Assembly: GCA_019671005.1 (NCBI GenBank)
Contig: CM033744.1
Location: 12,764,128 to 12,828,127, forward strand
Length of the DNA stretch: 64,000 nt
Origin: Hibiscus mutabilis
Taxonomy: Eukaryota; Streptophyta; Magnoliopsida; Malvales; Malvaceae
Direction: 5' to 3'
The position numbers and the translations under genes were made by a program. Shown piece after piece: positions 45,269-57,053 of the stretch (its first letter is position 1; the number at the start of each line of letters is the position of its first letter). The notes beneath the pieces are model-generated. The model did not search any database and had not been told where the DNA came from. It worked only from the letters and a program-made list of their open reading frames with translations.

Positions 45269-45302
45269 ATGGTTGTTGAGGACAAAATTGCTAGTCTTGA
45301 GA
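45269..45302 (+). pseudogene. gag: gag of Ogre-2, first 11 codons, before the element E insertion
   Basis: ATG at 45269 opens a frame (MVVEDKIASLE) that is cut by element E after TGAGA. The frame resumes at 53559: the split codon A|AT rejoins exactly if E and one copy of TGAGA are removed. This start parallels the ATG at 8092 in Ogre-1 (MENIIVSLEKG). Confidence 0.8.
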
Positions 45303-46803
45303 TGTAATCACTCATTTTTGTCCGGGTTTTAGTATTATTTTAATAATATTATTATTAATATAAAATAATAAATAATAAATAAAAAGTGCAAAAAATATAT
45401 ATATACGGCAAAAAAAGGTAAAAAAATAAGTAAGTAAACATGCGTGGAGCACAAAGCTCCACTCCATACCCATCTCCCCTCACACTGCCTATAAAAGGCG
45501 TGGGGATGGCAACCAATTGACACCAATTTTGAGCCGGCCAAAGGGTCCCAAATTTTGGGAGCCAAAAGCAGCCCCGAGCACGGGTTGCCGGGGGCCTAGG
45601 GCAGTGCCCTCGGTCCCAGTCGGTTCAATTTAGTATTCGATTGGGGTCCTTTTTAGGTCCGATCTAGTTTTTTTGGGCCATAAAGAGGGGGGACATAGAT
45701 TTTGGTGGGGGTCAGTCGAAGTTTTTCATTCGAACTTCGAGTAGGGTAAAATTTCGATCTTTATCTTTGTATTTATTTTATTTTTAGAAATATGATTCTA
45801 TATATAGTTTTGCATTTATTTAATATTAGTATGCTTTTATTTTAGATTTAATGTATGGTTGAGATATTATGATATTGATGTAATATGTTTTTTCATATTT
45901 AATATACGTGTTTTTTGTCATGTTCATGCTTTTTTATTTATGTTTATGTATGGTTTATTATGTTTATTGAGTTGCATATTCGATATATAATTGTCAATGT
46001 GGTGCTCCCTTTTTCGACGGTAAACTTGGCTACCAGTCTAGGATGTAGATGGTAGTTTTCGTTTATCCCTCGTACATTAGAGCCCTTAAAATTTACTCGC
46101 ACATATAATCAAATTTTAATTTAATCGTCACTTTAACCCGTAAAATTTGATATTAATAAAGCGGTAATTATTTGGTACCAATTTTGGGCAGTGTGGGGGT
46201 GCTAGTCTTTCCCCATCCGTAATCAACTCCCGAACCCAAGTTTTTTTTTAAAAAAAAATCTCTGGTTTTTGTTTCAATGGTGTCCGGTCTACCCAAAGTG
46301 GTCGGTGGCGACTCCAAAGTTTTCAAAAATATGAGTTTTCCCCAAATTCCCTTTTTAAATAAAATTTTCAAATAAAAGTCAGACTCCTTATAATATAATA
46401 TAATATAATATAATATAATATAATATAATATAATATAATATAATATAATATAATATAATATAATATAATATAATATAATATAATATAATATAATATAATA
46501 TAATATAATATAATATAATATAATATAATATAATATAATATAATATAATATAATATAATATAATATAATATAATATAATATAATATAATATAATATAATA
46601 TAATATAATATAATATAATATAATATAATATAATATAATATAATATAATATAATATAATATAATATAATATAATATAATATAATATAATATAATATAATA
46701 TAATATAATATAATATAATATAATATAATATAATATAATATAATATAATATAATATAATATAATATTTTCGTAGCGGCGACACCCGAAAAAATAGTCGCT
46801 ACA
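45303..46803 (+). repeat. 5' LTR of element E (1501 bp)
   Basis: It starts TGTAATCACTCATTTTTGTCC and ends TAGTCGCTACA. A TATA box TATAAAAGG is at 45490-45498. It holds the Tat LTR block (ACCAATTTTGGGCAGTG, CCGTAATCAACTCCC, TGGCGACTCC at 46306-46315). It is about 330 bp longer than the 3' LTR because of the TATAA microsatellite. Confidence 0.9.
46389..46767. repeat. (TATAA)~75 microsatellite in the element E 5' LTR
   Basis: An almost perfect run of about 75 five-base units. The 3' LTR has only about three units at the same place (53490-53503). The run translates on the minus strand as a repeated Ile-Leu-Tyr-Tyr peptide, which is an artefact. Confidence 0.97.
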
Positions 46804-46806
46804 GCA

Positions 46807-46824
46807 TGGCGACTCCGTTGGGGA
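46807..46824 (+). other. Primer binding site, tRNA-Arg type (element E)
   Basis: TGGCGACTCCGTTGGGGA lies three bases after the LTR end. It is complementary, with one difference, to the 3' end of plant tRNA-Arg(TCG). This primer is typical of Ogre and related Tat elements. Confidence 0.8.
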
Positions 46825-49800
46825 TTGGTTTTGTTTTTAAAAAAACAAAAATGAGTTAAGCCAAAAATTTTACCGCATTACCAATATCAGTAGTTATGGG
46901 TTAAAGTGACAATTAAACTAATATTTTTTTTATAAATGCAGTTTATTTTAATGCATTTAAAATTGGACATATTGACCTATTTGTCTAAGTGAGGGGAAAA
47001 TGATATTGCTTTCGAGGGGACATTGTTCCTCCGTATGGGCCTAGCAAGTACCTTCGGGGCTCTACTACTCTATGTTTCGTGGGAATATCGTTTCCCCGTA
47101 TGGATGTGGAGGAATGGGTCCCCCTGAATTGAACCCGGTTGAAAGAAGCCTATAATGGGTGATGACCAAAGGCCTTGCTACCCTTAGTAGGCGACAGCTA
47201 GGATATTCGGGTACCTTTTAGCACCAAAACTGTATATAGAGAACGTAGAAAGACCACTCCTTTAGAGCCATGTAGATACCCTAGGTGTTTTAGATTTTAA
47301 CTAGAGTTGTTTATTCGATGATTTGTTTAATTTTTCAGTCTTGTTTCTTTATTTGCATATTTTTATTCGGCACTAACTTATTTCTTTTTATGTCTTATTT
47401 TTGTTTTTCTTTGCATCCACATCATATAAAGGGTTGATTCTCAAGTAGATCACCTAAATTAGAAAATTTTCATGATGAATGGAAATATCTCAATGCAACG
47501 ATAAAAACATGTAAGATCAGCGTCAGTACCCAAGAGTGACACGCCAAATGAAAATGTTAGTCGAGGCTCTTCGTCAATGCACTGACGCAGAGACCAAAGA
47601 GAGTTTGAGGTGGTTTTTGACAAGCCAGATAAAGATGTCAGCCACAGCACTTCGTCCATTTGTCAACTCAAAGACGGAAGAGAGATCGGGGTCTTTTCAT
47701 CTGCTTGAAGCAATCGAGGAGTTAGAAGAGTCAAAGCCTGCTAATAGAAGAACATGTTTTATCTTCTGAAATGAAAACCTTTTTATATTCGATAAAAGTT
47801 GTTCTAGGGTGATCATCTATGAAATTAATACCTTTATTTGCATTCATACCATATCATAACATGGTGTTTATTCGAGAATGGTCCAATTTAGAAGACATTT
47901 GAAATAAGAGAAATGTCTGCAATGCTAGGAGCCATAATAGCAGATTGGACCGAACGAGGACAAGTAAAGAAAAATTTTTGACTATGAGGCATATGTCAGA
48001 TTCAGAGACGGTGTAACTCGGACGTAGAGGAGGATCCTCATCGAATCCAGTAGGGGCCATAATTCCCCATATTTTGAAATATTCACATTTAGCGCCTTTA
48101 AACTTTCAAATATTTTAACTTGGCCCCTCTAGAAATTTTGAAAATATTATTAATGTGTTTCAAATCATTTTTGAAATTTTAGTTGAACTCTTACAAGAAT
48201 TTTACATTAAACCCTTTACCATATATGAAAGTTTTAATTTAAACCTCCCAAATGTTCAAGTATTTTAAATAAACTTTTTTAAGCTGGATTATCGAGATCC
48301 GCCCTGCTTGGATGCATTGTTCAAAATTTGGTTCATTTGCACCCGAATTTACCGAAGAAGAGACTATTGTCTGCATTTTATATGCACCAGTTAATGGTCT
48401 TCCCAAAAGCTCCGAATCACATAGATTGTGCCGTCGCAGATCCTTGGAGTAGCATAAGTGGAGAATGACTGGTACGCCTATAAGTTCGGAGATAAAGTTA
48501 AGACATGGAGTGCGGTCCGTACTTCCCAAAGTCAAGATCTCAAGAAAAGAAGCCAATCGTTATCTGTAATTCATTTTCAGCTTCTAGCAATAAGACATAT
48601 GCTCCGTTAAACGAAAGTCTTTCTAAGAACTGTTCGAGAATCAACACTTCATTCGCATTCATTCTTACATCATGACATGTTTAGGTTGCCTCATACATTT
48701 TTATGACGCAGCTAATCATGATATTAATATTATCCAAGTCTTTAATTTTGTAAAGCATTCATGTGCAGTCATTGCATCATTTTTTGTTGCCACTAGGGAG
48801 AGGAGCCCCACTCTTGGATTACTATTTTCCAGATCCATTGACCCATTTTTTTCTCCTTATTTCTTCATAATCATCCGACAATCCCAAAAAAACTCACAAA
48901 TGTACTTTTTTCATAGCCTTCCACTAACGTGAGCACCATCACCTCCAAAACTATCACTACCAGCCTCATATCCATTCATCACCAAATTACTCAGCCATAC
49001 ATACCCACCGCCTCAAGTTTGTCACCATATCATCTTCAAAACTATCATCATTTGGACCTGAAATGCCACTGCTCAAGAAGAAAGTTCAAATCGGTGAGGC
49101 ATCTGAAAGCCACCTTCTAAATTTGAGAGCAAACCTTGGAGGTGATCATGTTGGGGTTGGCAAGTCCAACAAAAATGTTGGCTTAACGTGCTTAAACAAG
49201 GTAAAATTTAAGACAATGGATAATTCAAATGTCCATCAAAAATTCATTTTTACGAATGGTCAAAGGAAAATAAATCATTTAAAAAATCTAATGTCATAAT
49301 TGGTACAAATTGATTGTGCCCAGGGGAATGGTACAACTAGCCCGGAGCAAACGGCTACCGGAAAGGCAACTCAAAACCGTTGATCCATGTGTATTTGGGA
49401 AAAATGCAAAAGAAATCTATAAGCTAAGCTATAGATTTTTTTTTTCAAATGTCAGAGTGTAATTATTTTCCTCATTAAAAAAACACATTTTTGCATTCTT
49501 TGATTTTTAAACATTTCATTCATTGCTATGAGATAATTTTTGTCTTTCCATACATACATGTACATATCATTAATTGCAAAAGTAACCTTAATCCCGAGCA
49601 GCTTATGTTTATTGGAAAATGAATGTTGCAAGGATACTGCAAGTGTGAACATCTTTTGTTCTCTTTAGGTAGACGAGAGGAACAAAACGAGTGTTTAGAT
49701 AATGGGCAGATCCCAATGAGTGAATTCCTCCCTCAGGCATTTGTTGTTTAAGGTCCTTAAATCGAGTGTTGACCCTAAACTTCTACCCCCTGATGACTGG

Positions 49801-51563
49801 TGATATCCATGTATGGGATGACAAGTGGCATTCATTCACTTCCTTTCACAAATGAGAAAAAATATTCATTTGTTATCCCCCTTTGAGCCTGGTCGTTTCT
49901 TTTTATTTAAACCCAAACCAAGGATCACCCCCACATTAGGGGCAAAAAAGGACGAAGATTTTGTTCGTGAATTAAAGTCGCCCAATTTTGACCAAATTAC
50001 AAATATGATGCTTCATGAATAAGCGCAAGAAATGAGAATCGATGTACTGGACATGAAGACTAGAGAAACATCAGAAAAATATGATACAAGAATTTTTGCT
50101 CGAAAGGACTGGCCCAACCAAATTAAAAGTTTGCCAATAAGAAAGATTGACACGGTCAAGAATTAAAGCACCAAGCCAAAAAGTGTAATAAAGGACATTA
50201 AAGCCTTGAAGATTTAATTACATTTGAATGAAAGCGCATCAACATTCAGTCAAAGATGCAAGCTACACGAGAAGAGGAGATGAACTCTAGGGTGAAAACC
50301 CATAAATGGGCAGTCTAGAGCGATCCAAGAAACAAATCAAAGAAGATTTCATTAGAGCACATCCCAATCAACAAGTGCCAAGAAGAAATGATCATTGGTT
50401 TCATCACCCTTAAACACTATTTTGGGCCTACATACCCTTCATTTCATAACCATAAGCCATAGCCTACATTACAAGCCTACAAAGACCATTCAGATCATAT
50501 ATGAATATATGAGTTGGATAATTTTATCTTCAGATCATATCCCGCATTTAAGGGTTAACCTTTCTTCAAGGAACGTTAAGCTTCAAGTACCTGATCGACA
50601 TCTAAATGAGGGAAGGATGGGGCACAGTGAGTTAGTGAGGTTAAGAGAGCCACTTAAATGGGATAGAAAGTAGGTATGGAAGATGTTCCTTTTAGAAACC
50701 TAATAGCCCAAAAGGGACTTCACACGTGCATATATCACCGCAACCCTCGCGGTCCTTAAACATAAGCTCCACTTTGGATGATCTTTGTCAATTTGAAACA
50801 AATGCACTCTTGTACTTAATATTCGGGTATCTAATTTTGATCTTATTTTTACAAATTTATTAATTAATTTTCTAGCTCATCTTCATAAGCTTTTGAATTG
50901 AAATAAGCTTAAAGCCTTTTTTCGCCCTGAATTTTGAAAATAGGACTGACTTTACATGATATTTTTGCATTTAAATAAGTTTTTAAACTCATTATAAAAT
51001 TTTGCATGAGTTAAAAACATTTCCTCGCCCTAAGTGCCAAGAAGGGGCAAAACTTTACATCACGGATTCAAGAACAAGAACAATTAGTGGGACGCCATTT
51101 GTCCGCCTGACAAGGTTATTTGTACATAGGAGTTCAAATCAATATGAACCAAAAAGGTTACAGAGCCTAATATTTAGACCATTGAGCAAGCTGAAATTTA
51201 AGGTGAACAACAAAAATTCGGGGCAAATTTTGTTGGGGCAAGAAGATAGCCAATCCATTAGTGCCTAATCAGACATTAAGTTGAGCTAGATATGAATAGC
51301 AATCCGAAGTGGGAACTTGAAAAAGCTTTAGAACAATGAGATTTGCAAATATTTGAACCCGACTTTAAGATGGGCTCTGTTTACTACAAAAAGAGCTTTA
51401 ATACAAAAAACCTTGAGCCTCCTTGAAGATGAGCTCACCTCAAATGGTCCTTAATTTGCATTATCCATGCATCATGAGAAATTAGGCATCCTTAAGTTAA
51501 GGGCATGCTAACCCATATCATTAATTTATTCTGTCTCTTTTTAGAAAAATCATTAAAAACATC

Positions 51564-51862
51564 AATTGAGGAATGAAGAATTTCAAATGAGAATAACAGC
51601 TTCAGACCTCAAAGAATGAAGAATTTCAAATGAGAAGAACAACTTCAAACTCTAAACTTTAGTAGAAGATTAAAGAATTTCAAATGAGAAGAACAGCTTC
51701 AAGCTTCAACAATTTCAATTGAGGAATGAAGAATTTCAAATGAGAAGAACAGCTTTAGACCTTAGAGAATGAAGAATTTCAAATGAGAATAACAGCTTCA
51801 GACTCCAAACTTTAGTAGAAGATTGAAAATTTTCAAATGAGAAGAACAGCTTCAAGCTTCAG
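51564..51862 (+). repeat. Six-copy array with TTTCAAATGAGAA core (element E)
   Basis: The phrase GAAGAATTTCAAATGAGAAG recurs at irregular 42-60 bp spacing, with AACAGCTTCA following. It resembles the CTAATGAGAAGAA core of the Ogre-2 array in sequence and position, though its arms pair poorly. Confidence 0.75.
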
Positions 51863-52310
51863 GCAACCAATAAAACCTTCAGTGCATGGCTTTAATATCG
51901 TTCGAGCATCTGTAAGACCTCCAGTGCAGGGTGATTCGAGCAACTAGTAAGACCTTCAGTGCATGGCTTTAATATAGTTCGAGCATCTGTAAAACCTTCA
52001 GTGCAAGGTGATTCGACCAACCAGTAAGACCTTCAGTGCGTGGCTTTAATACCGTTTGAGCATATATAAGACCTCTAGTGCAGGGTGATTTGAGCAACTA
52101 GTAAGACCTTCAGTGCATGGTATTATGACCTTCATACCATCATTAAGACCTCCAGTGCTTGGTGATTTGGGAAATTAGTATCGTCCGAACATTAATAGGA
52201 CCCTCAGTGCGTGGTGATTCGGGTAATTGTTAAGACTTCCAGTGCATAACCCCAAGATTTTTGAGCCATCAGTAGGACCTTCAGTGCGTGGTGATTTGGG
52301 ATCGAAACAA
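51863..52310 (+). repeat. Eleven-copy array with ACCTTCAGTGCATGG core (element E)
   Basis: Units spaced about 35-45 bp apart contain TAAGACCTTCAGTGCATGG or a variant, alternating with GTGATTCGAGCAACTAG and CTTTAATATCGTTCGAGCAT phrases. Several form a short hairpin around CAGTGC, for example ACCTT/AAGGT at about 51994-52009 and ACCT/GGGT elsewhere. Confidence 0.75.
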
Positions 52311-52384
52311 GGAAGTAGGACAAAATGAGTGTTTTTGGTCTTTGTTTTGTTCTCGTTTCACAAGAACAAGCAAAGATGGGCAAC

Positions 52385-53553
52385 TGTAATCATTCATTTT
52401 TGTTCGAGTTTTAGTATTATTTTAATAATATTATTAATAATATAAAATAATAAATAATAAATAAAAATGTGCAATATATATATATATAAAAGGCAAAAAA
52501 AGGTAAAAAAAATGGGGTAAAAAAGTAAGTAAACATGCGTAGAGCACAAAGCTCCACGCCACACCTATATCCCCTCGCACTGCCTATAAAGGCGTGGGGA
52601 TGGCAACCAATTGGCACCAATTTTTGAGCCGGCCAAAGGCTCTCAAATTTTGGGAGCCAAGGCAGCCCCAAGCACGGGTTGCCGGGGGCCTAGGGCAGTG
52701 CCCTTGGTCCCAGTCGGTTCAATTTAGTATTCGATCGGGGTCCTTTTTAGGTCCGATCTAGTTTTTTTGGGGGCCATAAAAAGGGGGCACCTAGATTTTG
52801 GTAGGGGTCAGTCGAAGTTTTTCATTCGAACTTCGAGTATGGTAAAATTTCTATCTTTATCATTGTATTTATTTTATTTTTAGAAATAGGATTCTATATA
52901 TAGTTTTGTATTTATTTAATATTAGTATGTTTTTAATTTAGATTTAATGTATGGTTTAGATATTATGATATTGATGTAATATGTTTTTTCATATTTAATA
53001 TACGTGTTTTTTTGTCATGTTCATGCTTTTTATTTATGTTTATGTATGGGTTATTATGTTTATTGGGTTGCATATTCGATATATAATTGTTAATGCGGTG
53101 CTCCCTTTTTCGACGGTAAACTTGGCTACCAGTCTAAAACGTAGATGGTAGTTTTCGTTTATCCCTCGAACATTAGAGCCCTTAAAATTTACTCGCATAT
53201 ATAATCGAATTTTAATTTAATCATCACTTTAACACGCAAAATTTGATATTAATAAAGTGGTAATTATTTGGTACCAATTTTGGGCGGTGTGGGGGTGCTA
53301 ATCCTTCCCCATCCGTAATCAACTCCCGAACCCAAGTTTTTTTTAAAAAAAAGAATCTCTGGTTTTTGTTTCAATAGTGTCCAGTCTACCCAAAGTGGCC
53401 GGCGGCGACTCCAAAATTTTTAAAAATATGAGTTTTCCCCAAATTCTCTTTTTTAAATAAAATTTTCAAATAAAAGCGAGGCTCCTTATAATATAATATA
53501 ATTTATAATTCATTATTTTTGTAGCGGCGACACTCGAAAAAATAGTCACTACA
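52385..53553 (+). repeat. 3' LTR of element E (1169 bp)
   Basis: It starts TGTAATCATTCATTTTTG and ends TAGTCACTACA. It differs from the 5' LTR mainly by lacking the TATAA expansion. The TATA box has lost one A (TATAAAGG, 52585-52592). The 3' end is followed by the target duplication TGAGA. Confidence 0.9.
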
Positions 53554-53558
53554 TGAGA

Positions 53559-55097
53559 ATGATCGTGTTGAGGTGCATAACATATTTGACAGGATTGAGC
53601 AGTCAATGAGGGATCATTTTGCTCAGACACAGAGGGATATTATCAGTCATTTGACTGTTTTGTTGGGACCAAAGGAATCTAGAAAGAGCAAGGAGCAAAT
53701 TTTGTTGGGATCATTTAGCAGAAGCAACTGCCAGCCACCCGGTCCATATTGGAGAAAATTTTGGAAGTGACGACGAAGTTTCAAATTTAAATATGGTCAA
53801 TGAAGTTGAAAAGATTCGTGTTGAGATTGAAAGGAAGTACGAGGAACGTTGCAAGGCTCTGGAAGACAGATTGTTAGAAATGCAGAAAATGAATAATCAA
53901 GGGTCAAGTGCTGTTGATTTGAGTTTGGTTGTTGATTTAATCCTTCCACCCAAATTCAAAGAATCTAATTTTGAAAAGTATGATGGAACGACTTGCCTAA
54001 AGGCACATCTTACCATGTACTATCGCAAGATGGCTGCTTATCTAAAGGATGAGAAATTGTTGATTCACTATTTTTAAGATAGTTTGATAGGCTCAGTAGT
54101 GCGCTGGTACGCTCAATTAAGTCGGGTTAACAGTAGGTCGTGAAAAGATCTTTTTAGAGATTTTGAGGAGCAATATAAGTATGTGTTTGAAATGGTTCCT
54201 AGCCGGGTCATGTTGCAAGCTATGGAATAGAAACCTACTGAGAGTTTCCGGCAGTATGCACAGAGGTGGAGGAAATTAGCGGCATAGGTACATCCAGCGT
54301 TATTGGAAAATAAGGTCAATCACATGTTTGTAAATACTCTAAGGGGACCACTTTTCGAGCATTTGATAGGTAATGCTACTCATAATTTTGTTGATATAGT
54401 GATGAGTAGTGAGTTGATTAAAGCGGCTATTAAGAGTGGATGGTTGGAAAGTGTGGAAAGTTCTAAAAGGAAGGATAACAAAGTGAACAATACGAGAGTT
54501 TATGAGGCTCCGAAGAATGTTACGATTTCATCGTCTGGTGCATCAGAAAGTTTACAGAATTCGAATAGAAAGGATTCTCGAGGCTCGAGAAATGACAAAA
54601 TGAACTTTACACATTTACCAATATCATATACGGAGATATATCAACAGTTGTTTGATGCGGATTTGGTAAGTCCCTATTATCTGACACATCTAAAACCTCT
54701 ATATCCTCTATGGTGTGATCCGAAGGCACACTATGAGTATCATGTTGGGATCCTAGGGTACACAATTGAGAATTGCACAGCGTTCAAAAAAGTAGTCTAG
54801 AATTTAGTGAATACTGGTGTGCTGAAGTTTGATGAGCCTAATATAGTAGCTAATCATTTGTCGAACTATGGAGGGCGAGGGGTGAATGCAATAGAGGAGG
54901 AGGATGAGGCCAAGCGGCTAAAGACTTTTGTGTCTGAAATCAGGTCTCCTTTGAAATGGGTGTTCGAACAATTATACAATGCTGGAACGATACAGATAGA
55001 CATAAAGGTTGAAAAAAGGTGGAATCGGACATTTATTATAAATATCATCAGGTGGATGGACATGAAATCCAACATTGTGCCGAGTTTATATGTTTGA
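53559..55097 (+). pseudogene. gag: gag of Ogre-2, main part
   Basis: It continues the frame cut at 45302. After a frameshift near 53740, the capsid-like domain runs 53793-54300: PPKFKESNFEKYDGTTCLKA, then a Trp/Tyr-rich core (VVRWYAQLSRV) and SFRQYAQRWRKLAA. The C-terminal piece (54303-55097) has the remnant of the zinc-binding motif (YEYHVGILGYTIENC), where one Cys is replaced by Tyr. Stops at about 54075, 54140, 54228, 54284 and 54798 break it. The protein would form the particle. Confidence 0.8.
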
Positions 55098-56878
55098 TAT
55101 AGATGATGATGAATAACAAGGAGATTGAGTTCTTTGAGAAAATAGGTAAGAGAAAAGAGGTAGAGGTGTGCACTTCTAAAAGTTTAGGGGTCAGATATGG
55201 AGTAAGTAGGTCATTGGTTATTTCTGCTAGACCAAAGGTAGGAAACTCTTTCAGTAATGTGAAGTCGATAACAACTCATAAGTTTGTGATCTCTCCTTCA
55301 GCACCATTTGCATTCAAAGACACTCAAAGGGTTCTGTGGAATTATGCCGCTTATGTGACAATACCCAGAGAGTCAAAGCTTCAGTATAAGGTAAAATCGC
55401 TAGAAAAAATGAAGAAAGTGGAAAAGTCTGATGGAGATACGGTGAATAAAGTTGGGCATTTCACCAGGAGCGGAAGATGCTATTCTCTAGAAGTTTCTAA
55501 AGAATCTAAAAAAGAGAAAACGAAGGCTTTAATGGTACTAGAGAAGATATTTAGGGAGGAACCAGCCCCAAAAATAAATAAGCCCTTCACTGAAGAGCAA
55601 GCCCAAGAGTTCTTGAAATTTTTGAAACATAGTGAGTATAGTATTGTTGAACAATTAAAGAGACTGTAAGCTAGGATTTCTATCCTCGAACTATTTCTAA
55701 GTTTATAAGGGCGCCGTAATGCCTTGATTAAAGTGCTCAACCAGACTTTTGTTTGGAATAACATATCGGTACATAAGCTAGACAGGATTGTGAACCATAT
55801 AGCTGCTGATAACTACATCACCTTTACTGATGACGAGATCCCGGAGGGAGGGATGGGGTCTGTCTAAGCTCTAAATATCACAACTCATTATAAGGGGCAT
55901 GTTCTTCTAGGAGTATTGATTGGCAATAAATCAACGTTGAATGTTTTACCGATGGTGACTTTGCAAAGATTTCCAATTGACGATTCTCATGTGAAGACTT
56001 ACAAGAATATACTGAGGGCTTTTGATAGAACAACTCGAGAGGTTTTAGGAAAGATCGAGGTGCCACTATTAATTGAACCTGTAGTTTACAACGTTGATTT
56101 TGTTACCATAGATATAAAACCAACTTACAATTGCTTGTTGGGAAGGCCTTGGATTTATTCTGCTTATGCAGTACCATCATTTTTGCACCAAAAAGTTGAA
56201 GTTTGTAATTGAAGGAAAGTTGGTGAGTATTGGAGCTGAAGAGGACATTATTGCTTCTATGAAAACCGAAGCTCCATATATTAAGACAGATGGAAACACT
56301 CTAGAATATTCATTTTGAGCTCTAAAATTTATAAATGCAACTTTTACTGCTGAAAGGAAGCTGATACCTTTCCCGAGGCTATCAAACTGCACTAAGATGA
56401 TCATTCGTGAGACACTTGGTAGATGGGCAAAGATTAGAAAGGGACTTGGGAAGGATTTACAAGGTTGTCTGCATCTTAAGCTTGTTTTAATAAAGAATGA
56501 CCGTTTTGGGCTTGGTTTTAAACCAAACATTCAATAGAGGAAACAAGATCTGAAAAGAAAAGAAGATCAAAGGAGGGCCCGTTTTTTGGGAACTGTGACT
56601 ACTTGGGAGCCCATGATCTTTCTAGACTTGGCAAGTATGTTCAAGTCGCGTGGGTTCGTCAACGTAGAAAAGTAACTAGAGAAGGACAACCAAGAGACGC
56701 TGAGGCTCCAAGAAGAGGAGATCTTCGGTGAAAGCGTGGGAAAGATGTGTATCAGTGGTATAACTGAGGGATCTCAGCCTAGCAAGTTTCTGGAAGGAAT
56801 ACGTCCATGCCTTCTTGGTGAAATCTTGAACAACTGGACATCTGAAAATCTTCCCTTAGTCTTTAAGAATAAAATAGA
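55098..56878 (+). pseudogene. pro: Protease region of Ogre-2
   Basis: The linker (55103-55669) is followed by the retropepsin region at 55916-56212. The active-site loop reads LIGNKSTLN, with Gly at the catalytic Asp codon (55922-55924) and Lys in place of the loop Gly. The conserved DIKPTYNCLLGRPWIYSA block is intact (about 56111-56164). A frameshift near 56205 and stops at about 55669, 55707, 55867, 56317 and 56537 disrupt it. The frame ends at the stop that overlaps the intron donor at 56879. Confidence 0.75.
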
Positions 56879-57053
56879 GTAAATGCCAAGAACCACCTCA
56901 TACTTTTGCCCGAGAGTATGAGGGATTATCTATAAAGGACTATTATTCAAGTTTACTTTCAATAAAGATGCTTTCATTGTGATTCTCAAATGGCAAGCAT
57001 GTTTCTTGTTTTCTTCCTTCCTTTCTAAACATATATTGTTATTTTCCTTGCAG
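56879..57053 (+). other. Predicted intron between protease and RT (Ogre-2)
   Basis: The donor GTAAAT at 56879 again overlaps the stop (GA|GTAA), and the acceptor TTTTCCTTGCAG ends at 57053 after a T/C-rich tract. Joining gives ATA GAG TCT TCA ACT ATT AAT TGT, which is open into the RT leader. Ogre-1 has the same stop-donor overlap and the same downstream INCM residues. Confidence 0.75.

Larger units (their letters stand above)
46825..52384 (+). other. Interior of element E
   Basis: The leader (46825-47530) has no frame. Scraps such as 47536-47769 (Glu/Ser-rich) and 48929-49299 do not match families I know. Blocks homologous to element F lie at 48040-48070, 48490-48620 and 49312-49440. One GTGAAAACCC hairpin is at 50285-50320 (arms CTCTAG/CTAGAG). 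From 51290 to 51540 there is nothing notable. Two tandem arrays follow before the polypurine tract GAACAAGCAAAGATGGGCAA (52364-52383). Confidence 0.6.
45303..53553 (+). mobile_element. Element E: complete pol-less Tat-family retrotransposon, target duplication TGAGA
   Basis: Flanked by TGAGA (45298-45302 and 53554-53558). LTRs are 45303-46803 and 52385-53553. The primer site matches tRNA-Arg and a polypurine tract lies before the 3' LTR. The interior (46804-52384) has ORF-like scraps but no recognisable protease, RT, RNase H or integrase. It is homologous to element F. It must have depended on an autonomous Tat/Ogre relative. Confidence 0.9.

Noticed and set aside
46388..46783. 131-codon frame of repeated Ile-Leu-Tyr-Tyr on the minus strand
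   Set aside because: It is a translation of the TATAA microsatellite, not a protein gene.
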